Origin: an uncultured Verrucomicrobiota bacterium
Lineage (GTDB): Bacteria > Verrucomicrobiota > Kiritimatiellia > CAIVKH01
NCBI GenBank assembly: GCA_937996795.1
Contig: CALKUH010000046.1
Coordinates: forward strand, 1 to 22,624
DNA length: 22,624 bases
Direction of reading: 5' to 3'
The notes beneath the pieces were generated by a model. The model did not search any database. It was not told the DNA's origin and was given only the letters and a program-made list of their open reading frames with translations. The translations under genes were made by a program, and so were the position numbers. This document shows, in pieces, positions 1 through 6,695 of the stretch (position 1 is its first letter; the number at the start of each line of letters is the position of its first letter).

Positions 1-1860
1 AGGCGGGGCGCGGCGGGCGATGAGCGCCCGGCGGCGCGGGTCGTCCGTGTGGTGGAGCGCCGCCTGCAACAGATCGCCGGCGTCCTGCTCCGCAATCGAT
101 TCTATTGGTACGTGGTCCCGGACCATCCCCGCGTGGAGGAAAACATCCGCGTCGATGGCTTCGCGGATGGCGTGACGCCCGTCGAACAGCATCATGTGGT
201 CGTGCGCCTGGAGCCCTGGTCGGCCGGCGGACGCGGCCTTCGCGGAGAGGTGCTTGAGGATTTGGGTCCCGCCGATGCGCCGGGCCTCGCCACGCGCATC
301 CTCCTGCGCAATCACCAGCTTGATGTGGAGTTTGAAGAGGAGGTCGAAGCCGCCGCGCGCGCGCGTTCCACAACCCTGTCCGCCGACGATCTGCGCGGAC
401 GCGAAGACTGTCGCTCCCTGCTCACGCTGACCATTGATCCGGTCGATGCGCGCGATTTTGATGACGCGGTTTCGCTCGTCTCCGTCGCCGACGGATGGGA
501 GTTGGGCGTGCACATCGCGGATGTCTCGCACTTCGTGCATCCCGGTTCGCCCATCGACCGGGAAGCGGCGCGGCGCGGCAACAGCGTCTACCTCACCGGC
601 GGATTCGTCCCCATGCTTCCGCCGTACCTCACGTCCGACGTCTGCAGCCTGCGTCCACACGTCGACCGCCTCACGTATTCCGTGTGGATCACCCTGGCCC
701 CGGATGGCCGTGTGCTCCGCCACCGCGTCGCGCCGGCTGTGATCCACTCCACCGCCCGACTGGACTACGACCAGGTGCAGCAGCACTTCGATGCGCCCGA
801 ACGCTCGACGATCCCGCCGGAGCTCCATGCCCCGCTGGCCTCCATGCGCTCGCTCGCCCGAATCCTGCGCGAACGCCGGATGGCGTCCGGCGCGCTCGAC
901 CTCACGATGCCGGAGGTGAAGTGCGAACTCGATCCCGAAGGCCGTCCGCTGGATGTGCACCGGCGCGGTGCATCCGAGGCGTATCATTTGATCGAAGAGT
1001 TCATGCTGCAGGCCAACATCGCCGTGGCGGAGCGGATCGCGTCGCGCCGCATGCCCGCGCTCTATCGCATCCATGAGGAGCCCAATCCGGACCAGTGGGA
1101 GGCGATGGCTGAATCATTGCAGCAACTCGGCATCCTGCGTCCCGTGCGAAACCGGCAGGACATCAACCGCATCTGCCGGGAATTCGCGGGCTCGCCCATG
1201 GAATACATCGTCAACCTGGCGATTCTGCGGAACCTGAAGCGCGCGCTCTACTCCGACCGCCTCGTGGAACACTTCGGGCTCGGCTTCCCGAAATACACCC
1301 ATTTCACGTCTCCGATCCGCCGCTACCCGGACCTCCTCGTGCACCGGCTGCTCAAAGCCGCCGAGTCCGGTGCGCGAATGCCCTATCGACACGAGGATGT
1401 CCGCCGCCTCGCCGGCCACTGCTCGCAGACGGAGCGCAACGCGGATGAAGCCGAGGAGGAGAGCCTGCGTCAGAAGTGCATCGAGTTCTACGCCGCCCGC
1501 GTGCGCGCGGGTGAAATCGGCCCCTACCCCGCGCTGATCACGGGCGTGCTTTCCCGCGGCCTCCTGGTCGAACTGACCACATCCCTGCAACGCGGGCTCA
1601 TTCCCCTGCACGCCATGGAAGATGACCATTACGACGTGCAACTTGAGCGAGGGCTGATCCGCGGCCTCCACACGCGCCGTGTGTACCGCATGGGCGATGT
1701 CGTTCAGGTTGAAATCATGCGGGTGGACGAGGCCAAACGCCGGATCGATTTCCGCCTCGTCGGCGCGCAGTCCGCGACGCCCTCGCCGCGGCTCAGCGAA
1801 TCAGGTAAATCATCTTCTCCGGCTTCCCGCCGCGCTCGATATCGAAAACGAGGGCGCTGA
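1..1860 (+). CDS. rnr: Ribonuclease R (3'-5' exoribonuclease), 5'-truncated by the window edge
   Basis: RNase R degrades structured RNA 3' to 5' in the cytoplasm. The frame is open back to base 1, and the residues before the GTG at 49 (about GDERPAARVVRVVERR) read like the usual RNase R linker, so the gene starts upstream and GTG 49 is not the start. The RNB catalytic motif TIDPVDARDFDDA (nt 433-471) carries the metal-binding aspartates. It is followed by HIADVSHFV, GNSVYL, LPPYLTSDVCSLRP and the HFTSPIRRYPDLLVHRLL motif near nt 1300. A C-terminal S1 RNA-binding domain runs from about nt 1525 to 1760. The protein ends in a short Ser/Arg/Lys-rich tail, common in the family. The last 68 bp overlap the convergent GspC-like gene, so the tail is antisense to that gene's PDZ end. 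Family assignment is certain; RNase II is less likely because of the basic tail and linker. Confidence 0.95.
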   Translation, partial: RRGAAGDERPAARVVRVVERRLQQIAGVLLRNRFYWYVVPDHPRVEENIRVDGFADGVTPVEQHHVVVRLEPWSAGGRGLRGEVLEDLGPADAPGLATRILLRNHQLDVEFEEEVEAAARARSTTLSADDLRGREDCRSLLTLTIDPVDARDFDDAVSLVSVADGWELGVHIADVSHFVHPGSPIDREAARRGNSVYLTGGFVPMLPPYLTSDVCSLRPHVDRLTYSVWITLAPDGRVLRHRVAPAVIHSTARLDYDQVQQHFDAPERSTIPPELHAPLASMRSLARILRERRMASGALDLTMPEVKCELDPEGRPLDVHRRGASEAYHLIEEFMLQANIAVAERIASRRMPALYRIHEEPNPDQWEAMAESLQQLGILRPVRNRQDINRICREFAGSPMEYIVNLAILRNLKRALYSDRLVEHFGLGFPKYTHFTSPIRRYPDLLVHRLLKAAESGARMPYRHEDVRRLAGHCSQTERNADEAEEESLRQKCIEFYAARVRAGEIGPYPALITGVLSRGLLVELTTSLQRGLIPLHAMEDDHYDVQLERGLIRGLHTRRVYRMGDVVQVEIMRVDEAKRRIDFRLVGAQSATPSPRLSESGKSSSPASRRARYRKRGR

Positions 1861-2695
1861 CCCGGTTCTTCATGAACTCCGCCATGAAGTATTCCGCGCG
1901 GCGCTGGCTGACCATCCGCATGGAATTCACCCGCCGGATGACATCGCCTTCCTGCAAGCCGATGGCCTTGAAGAACTCCTGCTCGCCCTCCGCCTCCAGC
2001 ATGTAGCCGCCGATCTCGTTTTCTTCGTATTTGGGTTTCATCGAGGCATAGACGTTCGCAATGCGCTCGGGATCATCCAGCAACTCGGTGTAATAGCGCA
2101 GGAGTTCCTCACGCTTCATCACCCAGCGATTTTCGCCGACCCGCTTGCCGAAGCGGCTGCTTTCCAGCGCGGGCATTTCCTCCATGGATGAAGGTTGCTC
2201 CGACGGCCCGCCCGCGGCGGCTGCGGGCGCCCCGGCCACCGCCGTGAAGCTCAGCGTCAGCTCGTATTCCGTCCCGTCGCGCATCAGGCGGATGCGGTCC
2301 GTTTCGATCCGCGTCACGGCATAGCCATCCACCACCTGCTCTTCCTGCACGAGCAGCTGGGTCTTGGCGTTCAGATCATCGAGGATCGCGCGCCGCCGGG
2401 CGCCGTCATTTCCGACGCTGCCCTCGGCGTAGAGGAAGAAGGTTCCCGCGAGCCGAAACCGTTCCGCGAGCGGTCCGCCCGCCACGGGGGGACGTCCCGA
2501 CGGACGCACGACCTGCCATGCATCCGCCGCGATCGCCGGCGATGTGGGCGCCTCCGGAAGCGCGGCGCGGGGCGCCTCCTCCGCATCCTTGGGCAAACGC
2601 GAATACAGCAGCGTGAAGTATCCACCCAACCCGAGCGCCCCGCACAGGAGCAACCCCGAAAACACCGGAACCCATGTGGCAAGAAATCGGTTCAT
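1793..2695 (-). CDS. GspC-like protein (type II secretion, HR and PDZ domains)
   Basis: This 300-residue protein resembles GspC, the inner-membrane subunit that links the type II secretion assembly platform to the outer-membrane secretin. It has one membrane segment at about residues 6-29, a Pro/Ala-rich linker, an HR-like region (RFRLAGTFFLYAEG through VVDGYAVTRIETDRI) at about 75-155, and a C-terminal PDZ domain with GGYML and GLQEGDVIRRVNSMRM, ending in YLIR. I chose ATG 2695 because translation from there opens with a normal membrane anchor; the longer frame to 2737 begins inside rnpB. No Shine-Dalgarno is visible, and the ATG lies only 7 nt past the 3' end of rnpB. No other secretion-platform gene is nearby, so it is an orphan here. 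The 3' end overlaps the ribonuclease R gene by 68 bp. Confidence 0.72.
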   Translation of the reverse strand: MNRFLATWVPVFSGLLLCGALGLGGYFTLLYSRLPKDAEEAPRAALPEAPTSPAIAADAWQVVRPSGRPPVAGGPLAERFRLAGTFFLYAEGSVGNDGARRRAILDDLNAKTQLLVQEEQVVDGYAVTRIETDRIRLMRDGTEYELTLSFTAVAGAPAAAAGGPSEQPSSMEEMPALESSRFGKRVGENRWVMKREELLRYYTELLDDPERIANVYASMKPKYEENEIGGYMLEAEGEQEFFKAIGLQEGDVIRRVNSMRMVSQRRAEYFMAEFMKNRVSALVFDIERGGKPEKMIYLIR

Positions 2696-2702
2696 AAAGA
2701 GT

Positions 2703-3123
2703 GGAGCCGCAAGGCGCGGTAAGCCGGATTCTGTCACCCGCTTTCGCGGGCCCGATCATTTATCTGCTCCCTTTCGGGAGTGTGGTGCGATCAACCCGAG
2801 GTTTTCCGGACACCGAAATGTACGGTCCCCCGACAAGCGGGAGGAGACGGGCCGCCTCAAACCTCCTATTTGATCTTGCTCCGGATGGGGTTTGCCTTGC
2901 CTGGCGCCTTCCGACACCAGACGGTGGTCTTTTACACCGCCGTTTCACCCGTTCCGCTCGCGTTGCCGCGCGCGGTGGTTTGTTTTCTGTGGCACTATCC
3001 ATCGGCGCGGTTTTCCCGCACCGCTCCCGGTCAATTCCCCCGGGACACCCTGCCCTATGGAGTCCGGACTTTCCTCTCCGACGCCCCGAAAGGCGTCGGA
3101 GCGACCGGGCACCTTGCAGCTCC
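2703..3123 (-). ncRNA. rnpB: RNase P RNA, bacterial class A
   Basis: This is the catalytic RNA that matures tRNA 5' ends. Read on the minus strand it contains the universal blocks in order: GAGGAAAGTCCGGACTCC, then AGTGCCACAGAAAA, then GGTGTAAAAGACCACC, AACCCCATCCGGAGCAAG and AAATAGG, and finally ACAGAATCCGGCTTA at the 3' end. The ends are set by a 15-bp P1 helix between 3109-3123 and 2703-2717, fully paired with two G-U wobbles. Length is about 421 nt. The L15 loop reads GGC instead of the usual GGU (see findings). The gene lies 17 nt after the zinc-ribbon stop codon and 7 nt before the GspC-like start, with no terminator or separate promoter I can see. Confidence 0.97.
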
Positions 3124-3126
3124 GTT

Positions 3127-3144
3127 CTGAAGCTACCGCTTCAG
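3127..3144 (-). other. Hairpin between the zinc-ribbon gene and rnpB
   Basis: On the minus strand, CTGAAGC and GCTTCAG form a perfect 7-bp stem closed by a GGTA loop. The 5' arm contains the stop codon of the zinc-ribbon gene, and the P1 helix of rnpB begins 3 nt after the hairpin. There is no U-tract, so it is not a classic terminator. It could be an RNase processing site that frees the RNase P RNA precursor from the mRNA, or a 3' stabiliser of the mRNA. Confidence 0.6.
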
Positions 3145-3842
3145 GGACGCCAATACAAGAGGCGACCACAGAACGAGCAGCAGGTCATCGTCTCGTTCCG
3201 CTTCGCATCCTGCACAAGCTGGGGCGGAATCTTCATGTGACACCCGCCGCACGAACCGTTTTCAACGGGGACCAGGGCGAAATCACCGGTGTGCTTGAAG
3301 ATACGCTCATACCGGCTGAGCCACTCCACATCAACCCCCGCCGCGAGCGAAGCCCGTTCGGCCTGCAAACGCGACATTTCCTCGCGAATCGCGGCGAGGC
3401 GCTGCTCCAGCGCGTCCGCATCCGCCTTCACGACCTGCTCCTCCTGCTTCAAGCGCTGTTCCATCAGCGTCGAATTGGCGCGCAGGCCGTCGGTTTCCTC
3501 CATCAACACGATTTCCTTGTCCTCTTCGTCGCGGATCAGCTTCTCCACCCCCGCAACCTCGCGTTCGATGGCCCGGTATTCCTCGTTGGTGCGGACGGTG
3601 TTCTGCTGGGTGCGCAGCTTCAGGATGCGCTGGCGCTGCGATTCGATTTCCAGCTCGACGTTCTTGATGGCCGCGCTGTTCCGTTTGAGGCTCTCCTGCG
3701 ATGCCTCCAGGGAGGCCTTGTGTTCGCGCAGGCGCTCTTCGCTGAGTTTCTTCCGGGCGGGAATTTCCTCGGTGTCACGGGTCAGCTGTTTGATCCTGCG
3801 GTCGCGGTCCTGCAACACGAGTAATGTTTCAATGGTCGTCAA
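3141..3842 (-). CDS. C4-type zinc-ribbon coiled-coil protein (DUF164/CdsZ family)
   Basis: This 233-residue cytoplasmic protein is almost entirely a long charged coiled coil (about residues 5-170), followed by a C-terminal C4 zinc ribbon with C198-x2-C201 and C222-x2-C225, the DUF164 layout. In Chlamydia a family member (CdsZ) is linked to type III secretion, but for most members the role is unknown. I chose TTG 3842 because an AGGAGG lies at 3850-3855, 7 nt before it, and the N-terminus TTIETLLVLQDRDRRI matches the family's usual opening. Extending further to 3974 would read through the promoter region. rnpB follows 17 nt downstream, a neighbourhood I recall from other bacteria, so co-transcription with the RNase P RNA is likely. 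Confidence 0.85.
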   Translation of the reverse strand: MTTIETLLVLQDRDRRIKQLTRDTEEIPARKKLSEERLREHKASLEASQESLKRNSAAIKNVELEIESQRQRILKLRTQQNTVRTNEEYRAIEREVAGVEKLIRDEEDKEIVLMEETDGLRANSTLMEQRLKQEEQVVKADADALEQRLAAIREEMSRLQAERASLAAGVDVEWLSRYERIFKHTGDFALVPVENGSCGGCHMKIPPQLVQDAKRNETMTCCSFCGRLLYWRP

Positions 3843-3869
3843 AGCGCCGCCTCCTGAGCTAAAAGGGCG

Positions 3870-3898
3870 ACGATACGGATGACGCCGGGCAAAGTCAA
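3870..3898 (-). promoter_or_regulatory. Sigma-70-type promoter for the zinc-ribbon/rnpB unit
   Basis: On the minus strand a TTGACT box (3898-3893) is followed after exactly 17 nt by TATCGT (3875-3870). Predicted transcription would start near 3863, giving a leader of about 20 nt that holds the AGGAGG site. As no closer promoter is visible for rnpB, this is the best candidate for driving the RNase P RNA. Confidence 0.6.
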
Positions 3899-3939
3899 CG
3901 GCCAGCCCCGCAGGATGTAAGGTCTGGCCCGCAGCCGCG

Positions 3940-3951
3940 ATATGTACATAT
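3940..3951. promoter_or_regulatory. 12-bp palindrome at the start of the DUF1475 gene
   Basis: ATATGTACATAT is a perfect palindrome, and the start codon at 3950 lies in its last bases. It may include a -10-like TATGTA, but the spacing to the ATG is only 3 nt. No Shine-Dalgarno is visible. Its role as an operator or promoter is speculative. Confidence 0.3.
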
Positions 3952-4291
3952 GAACGCCAAACACGCACTCGCATCCCTGTTTATCGCGATTCTCGCCGCC
4001 ATGCTCTGGGCGACCGTCCGCGCGAGCCTCGACCGCAGTGTCGTGGACGCGGGGGTGGAGCTGATCCGGGACCCGTGGTTCGTGGCCACGCTGTTCGACG
4101 CCTATTTCGGATTCCTCACCTTTTTCGTCTGGGTCGCCTACAAGGAGCGCACCGCCGGCGCCCGCGCGCTATGGTTTGTCCTCATCATGTTGCTCGGCAA
4201 CTTCGCCATGGCCGCCTACGTGCTTCGTGAATTGAAGCGCCTGCCCGCCGGCGCCCCCCTCTCCGCCATCCTGCTCCGATCCCCCGCATGA
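3950..4291 (+). CDS. DUF1475 family small membrane protein
   Basis: This 113-residue integral membrane protein has three hydrophobic segments, at about residues 5-25, 46-64 and 74-95. The block DPWFVATLFDAYFGFLTFFV followed by WVAYKE, and the later MLLGNFAMAAYVLREL, match the DUF1475 signature as I know it. The function of the family is unknown. It heads a four-gene operon: its TGA overlaps the next ATG (ATGA at 4288-4291). Members of this family occur near lipid-modifying genes, which fits the methyltransferase three genes downstream, but a direct role is inference. Confidence 0.75.
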   Translation: MNAKHALASLFIAILAAMLWATVRASLDRSVVDAGVELIRDPWFVATLFDAYFGFLTFFVWVAYKERTAGARALWFVLIMLLGNFAMAAYVLRELKRLPAGAPLSAILLRSPA

Positions 4292-4761
4292 GCCTTTTTC
4301 GCAAAATATCCGCGCCGATCCTCGCGCTCCTCCGCGAGGGCATTACGCCGGAGCGCATCGCCATCAGCCTGATCGTGGGCGGCCTCATCGGTGTGATTCC
4401 CGTCCTCGGCGTGACGACCATGCTCTGCACGATCATTGCGCTCCCGCTCCGCCTCAACCTCGTCGCGATGCAGGCGCTCAATTGGATCGTGTACCCGCTG
4501 CAATTTGCCCTCCTCCTGCCCTTCTACCGCGCGGGCGAATGGTTGTTCCGCGCGCCCCGCCTGGGACTCACGCCCGCGGACATCCGCGCGCTGTTCGAGT
4601 CCGGCATCGGGCACGCCGTCGCCACACTCTGGGATACGACCTGGCGCGCCGTGATCGTCTGGGGGGCGGCCTCCCTCCTCATTGCGCCCCTGCTCTATCT
4701 CGTCCTGGTCCCCCTGCTGCGACGTGCGATGACGCGACCCCTGCGCGAGGTGCCCGCATGA
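4288..4761 (+). CDS. DUF2062 family membrane protein
   Basis: This 157-residue membrane protein has an N-terminal amphipathic part (LLREGITPERIAISLIVGG) and segments GLIGVIPVLGVTTMLCTIIA, a central hydrophobic stretch and a final hairpin near residues 120-145. The GVIPVLGVTT turn and the NWIVYPLQFALLLPFYRAGE stretch are typical of DUF2062, whose function is unknown. It overlaps both neighbours by 4 nt (ATGA at each end), so it is probably translated by coupling; no Shine-Dalgarno precedes its ATG. Confidence 0.75.
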   Translation: MSLFRKISAPILALLREGITPERIAISLIVGGLIGVIPVLGVTTMLCTIIALPLRLNLVAMQALNWIVYPLQFALLLPFYRAGEWLFRAPRLGLTPADIRALFESGIGHAVATLWDTTWRAVIVWGAASLLIAPLLYLVLVPLLRRAMTRPLREVPA

Positions 4762-5546
4762 ACGGCTCATTCCTCTTTCTCGGCGGCTGGCTGTTCGCCT
4801 CCGTCCTGATGCTCGTCTTGTGGCTTGTGCAACGCCGCACCGGCAATGCGGGCATTGTGGATGTCGGCTGGGCCGCGGGCATCGCCCTGCTCGCCCTCGG
4901 CTACGCGCTGCTCGGTCCGGCGCCGCTTGCGTTCCGTCTGATCGCCGCCGTCATGGGCGCGGGCTGGGGCTTCCGCCTCGCGTGGCACATCCACCACCGC
5001 GGACACGGCAAGCCGGAGGATGGCCGCTACACCCAGTTGCGCAAGGACTGGGGCGCACGCTTCCAGCGAAAATTGTTTTCGTTCTACCAACTCCAGGCGT
5101 TCACCGTGGCCCTCCTCGCCGTCCCCTATCTCTTCGTCGCCCTGCATGTCGAGGCGACATGGACCGCGCTGCACCTCGCGGGCCTCGTGGTCTGGGTGAT
5201 CGGGTGGATCGGCGAATCCGTCGCCGACGCGCAGCTCAACGCCTTCAAACGACTCGCGCAGAAACCTTCCCCGGTCTGCCAGCGCGGCCTCTGGCGCTAC
5301 TCCCGCCATCCGAACTACTTTTTTGAGTGGCTCACCTGGGTCGGCCTCGCCCTGTTTGCGCTGCCCGCGCCGCTCGGCTGGCTCGCGCTGTTTTGCCCGC
5401 TGGCCATCCTCTACATTTTGCTCCGCGTCACCGGCATCCCCGCGACGGAGGAGCAGGCGCTGCGAAGCAAGGGCGACGCCTATCGCGCGTACCAGCGCAC
5501 CACCAATGCCTTCTTCCCCTGGTTCCCCCGAAAGGATGCCGCATGA
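4758..5546 (+). CDS. DUF1295 / steroid 5-alpha-reductase-like membrane protein
   Basis: This 262-residue polytopic membrane protein has the C-terminal signature GLWRYSRHPNYFFEW (about residues 177-191), then GIPATEEQ and Y-x2-Y before a final FFPWFP. This is the DUF1295 pattern, related to the steroid reductase and isoprenylcysteine methyltransferase fold. Such proteins are often encoded beside CFA-synthase-like methyltransferases and are thought to act on acyl chains or other lipids. ATG 4758 was chosen because it overlaps the upstream stop (ATGA) and starts a membrane segment; the longer open frame to 4482 is a shadow of DUF2062. It overlaps the methyltransferase gene by 4 nt. The substrate is unknown. 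Confidence 0.82.
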   Translation: MNGSFLFLGGWLFASVLMLVLWLVQRRTGNAGIVDVGWAAGIALLALGYALLGPAPLAFRLIAAVMGAGWGFRLAWHIHHRGHGKPEDGRYTQLRKDWGARFQRKLFSFYQLQAFTVALLAVPYLFVALHVEATWTALHLAGLVVWVIGWIGESVADAQLNAFKRLAQKPSPVCQRGLWRYSRHPNYFFEWLTWVGLALFALPAPLGWLALFCPLAILYILLRVTGIPATEEQALRSKGDAYRAYQRTTNAFFPWFPRKDAA

Positions 5547-6571
5547 CCACCTGGTCCCTCGTTGAAAAAGAGCGCGTGTCCGATTTTCTCATCCGCTGGG
5601 GCATCCGCCGCCTGCTCGCCAAACGGCTTCAGCAGGAATCCGTCCGCTTCGCCGGCGGCGCCGGCAAGTCGGCGTTCATCGAGGAACTGCGCAAAAGCCC
5701 CGTCGCCCTGCACACCGCGGATGCGAACGAGCAGCATTACGAAGTGCCCACCGCGTTTTTCCGCGAAGTCCTCGGCCCGCACATGAAATACAGCAGCTGC
5801 CTCTGGGACGAGCGCACCCCCGACCTCGCCGCCGCGGAGGAGCGCATGCTCGCCCTCACCTGCGAACGCGCCGGCCTCGCGCCCGGCCAGTCGATCCTCG
5901 AACTCGGTTGCGGCTGGGGCTCGCTCTCCCTCTACATGGCCGCGCGCTACCCGTCGGCCCGCATCACCGCCGTCTCGAATTCCCGCACGCAGAAGGCCTA
6001 CATCGACGCGGCGGCCGCCGAGCGCGGCTTGCGCAACCTCACCATCCGCACCGCCGATATGAACGACTTCGACGCCGAGGCGGGCGCCTACGACCGCGTC
6101 GTCTCCGTCGAGATGTTCGAACACATGCGCAACTACGAGGAACTGCTCGCGCGCATCCGCCGCTGGCTCAAACCCGACGGGCGCCTCTTCGTCCACATCT
6201 TCTGCCACGAGCAGTTCGCCTATCCATTCGAGACCGACGGCGACAACGACTGGATGGCGCGCTACTTCTTCACCGGCGGCGTGATGCCGTCCTTCGACCT
6301 GCTCTCCCGCTTCAACCGGGACCTCGAGCAGATCGAATCGTGGAAAGTCAACGGCCGGCATTACGCACAGACCCTTGAAGCCTGGCTTGAACGCATGGAC
6401 GCGCGCCGCGCGACCCTGTGGCCCCTCTTCGAGTCCACCTACGGACGCGACCAGGCGCAAAAATGGTGGGTGTACTGGCGCCTCTTCTTCCTCGCCTGCG
6501 CCGAACTTTTCGCCTTCCACCGCGGCGACGAGTGGTACGTCGGCCACTACCTGTTCAAGCCGCGCGCCTGA
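5543..6571 (+). CDS. Cyclopropane-fatty-acid-synthase-like SAM methyltransferase
   Basis: This 342-residue SAM-dependent enzyme is of the CFA synthase / coclaurine N-methyltransferase-like group. The QHYEVPTAFF motif at about residues 63-74 is followed by KYSSCLW. The SAM loop ILELGCGWGSLSLYMA is near residue 118. Further family blocks are VEMFEHM (about 190), HIFCHEQFAY (about 220), DWMARYFFTGGVMPS, and a C-terminal YWRLFFLACAELFAF with Y-x-V-GHYLF. The likely reaction is methyl or methylene transfer to a lipid acyl chain, but this subgroup (with KYSSCLW) is distinct from classical Cfa, so the substrate could differ. Start 5543 overlaps the upstream stop as ATGA, with a weak AAGGAT before it. 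It ends the operon; the repeat cluster at 6582 follows. Confidence 0.85.
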   Translation: MTTWSLVEKERVSDFLIRWGIRRLLAKRLQQESVRFAGGAGKSAFIEELRKSPVALHTADANEQHYEVPTAFFREVLGPHMKYSSCLWDERTPDLAAAEERMLALTCERAGLAPGQSILELGCGWGSLSLYMAARYPSARITAVSNSRTQKAYIDAAAAERGLRNLTIRTADMNDFDAEAGAYDRVVSVEMFEHMRNYEELLARIRRWLKPDGRLFVHIFCHEQFAYPFETDGDNDWMARYFFTGGVMPSFDLLSRFNRDLEQIESWKVNGRHYAQTLEAWLERMDARRATLWPLFESTYGRDQAQKWWVYWRLFFLACAELFAFHRGDEWYVGHYLFKPRA

Positions 6572-6581
6572 CCGGTGGTTT

Positions 6582-6643
6582 TTGCAGCGTCTGTAAATTA
6601 CAGACGTTGCAAGCGCCCCAAAAAGTTTTTACAGACGTTGCAA
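6582..6643. repeat. Three copies of a 15-bp repeat upstream of the debranching enzyme gene
   Basis: The 15-mer TTACAGACGTTGCAA occurs at 6598-6612 and 6629-6643, exactly 31 bp apart (about three helical turns). An inverted copy with one mismatch lies at 6582-6596, so copies 1 and 2 form a near-perfect 31-bp inverted repeat. Each 15-mer is a degenerate palindrome around a central CG, like LacI/GalR-family operators. The cluster lies about 20-80 bp upstream of the -35 candidate at 6662. It could be an operator array for the downstream gene, or a dispersed REP-like repeat, or (copies 1-2) a weak hairpin after the operon. There is no U-tract. Confidence 0.7.
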
Positions 6644-6661
6644 AACGGGCGCTCCCCAGCG

Positions 6662-6689
6662 TTGCGCGTGGCGGGCGAATCGCTATGCT
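6662..6689 (+). promoter_or_regulatory. Candidate promoter giving a leaderless mRNA for the debranching enzyme
   Basis: TATGCT (6684-6689) is separated from ATG 6696 by 6 nt, so a transcript starting at the normal distance would begin at or next to the start codon. A weak TTGCGC (6662-6667) lies 16 nt upstream of it. No Shine-Dalgarno precedes the ATG, which fits leaderless translation. The -35 match is poor, so this stays tentative. Confidence 0.4.
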
Positions 6690-6695
6690 TTGCCC

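Noticed and set aside
2544..3240. Several open frames on both strands across 2544-3240
   Set aside because: They overlie rnpB, whose conserved blocks and P1 helix explain the sequence; stops are scarce there only because of the GC-rich RNA structure.
3900..3929. Inverted repeat GGCCAG/CTGGCC in the divergent promoter region
   Set aside because: The arms are only 6 bp with an 18-bp gap, expected by chance in this base composition.
6584..6610. Inverted repeat as an intrinsic terminator for the lipid operon
   Set aside because: The 12-bp stem has only a 3-nt loop and is not followed by a U-tract, and a third direct copy lies nearby, which fits a repeat or operator better.
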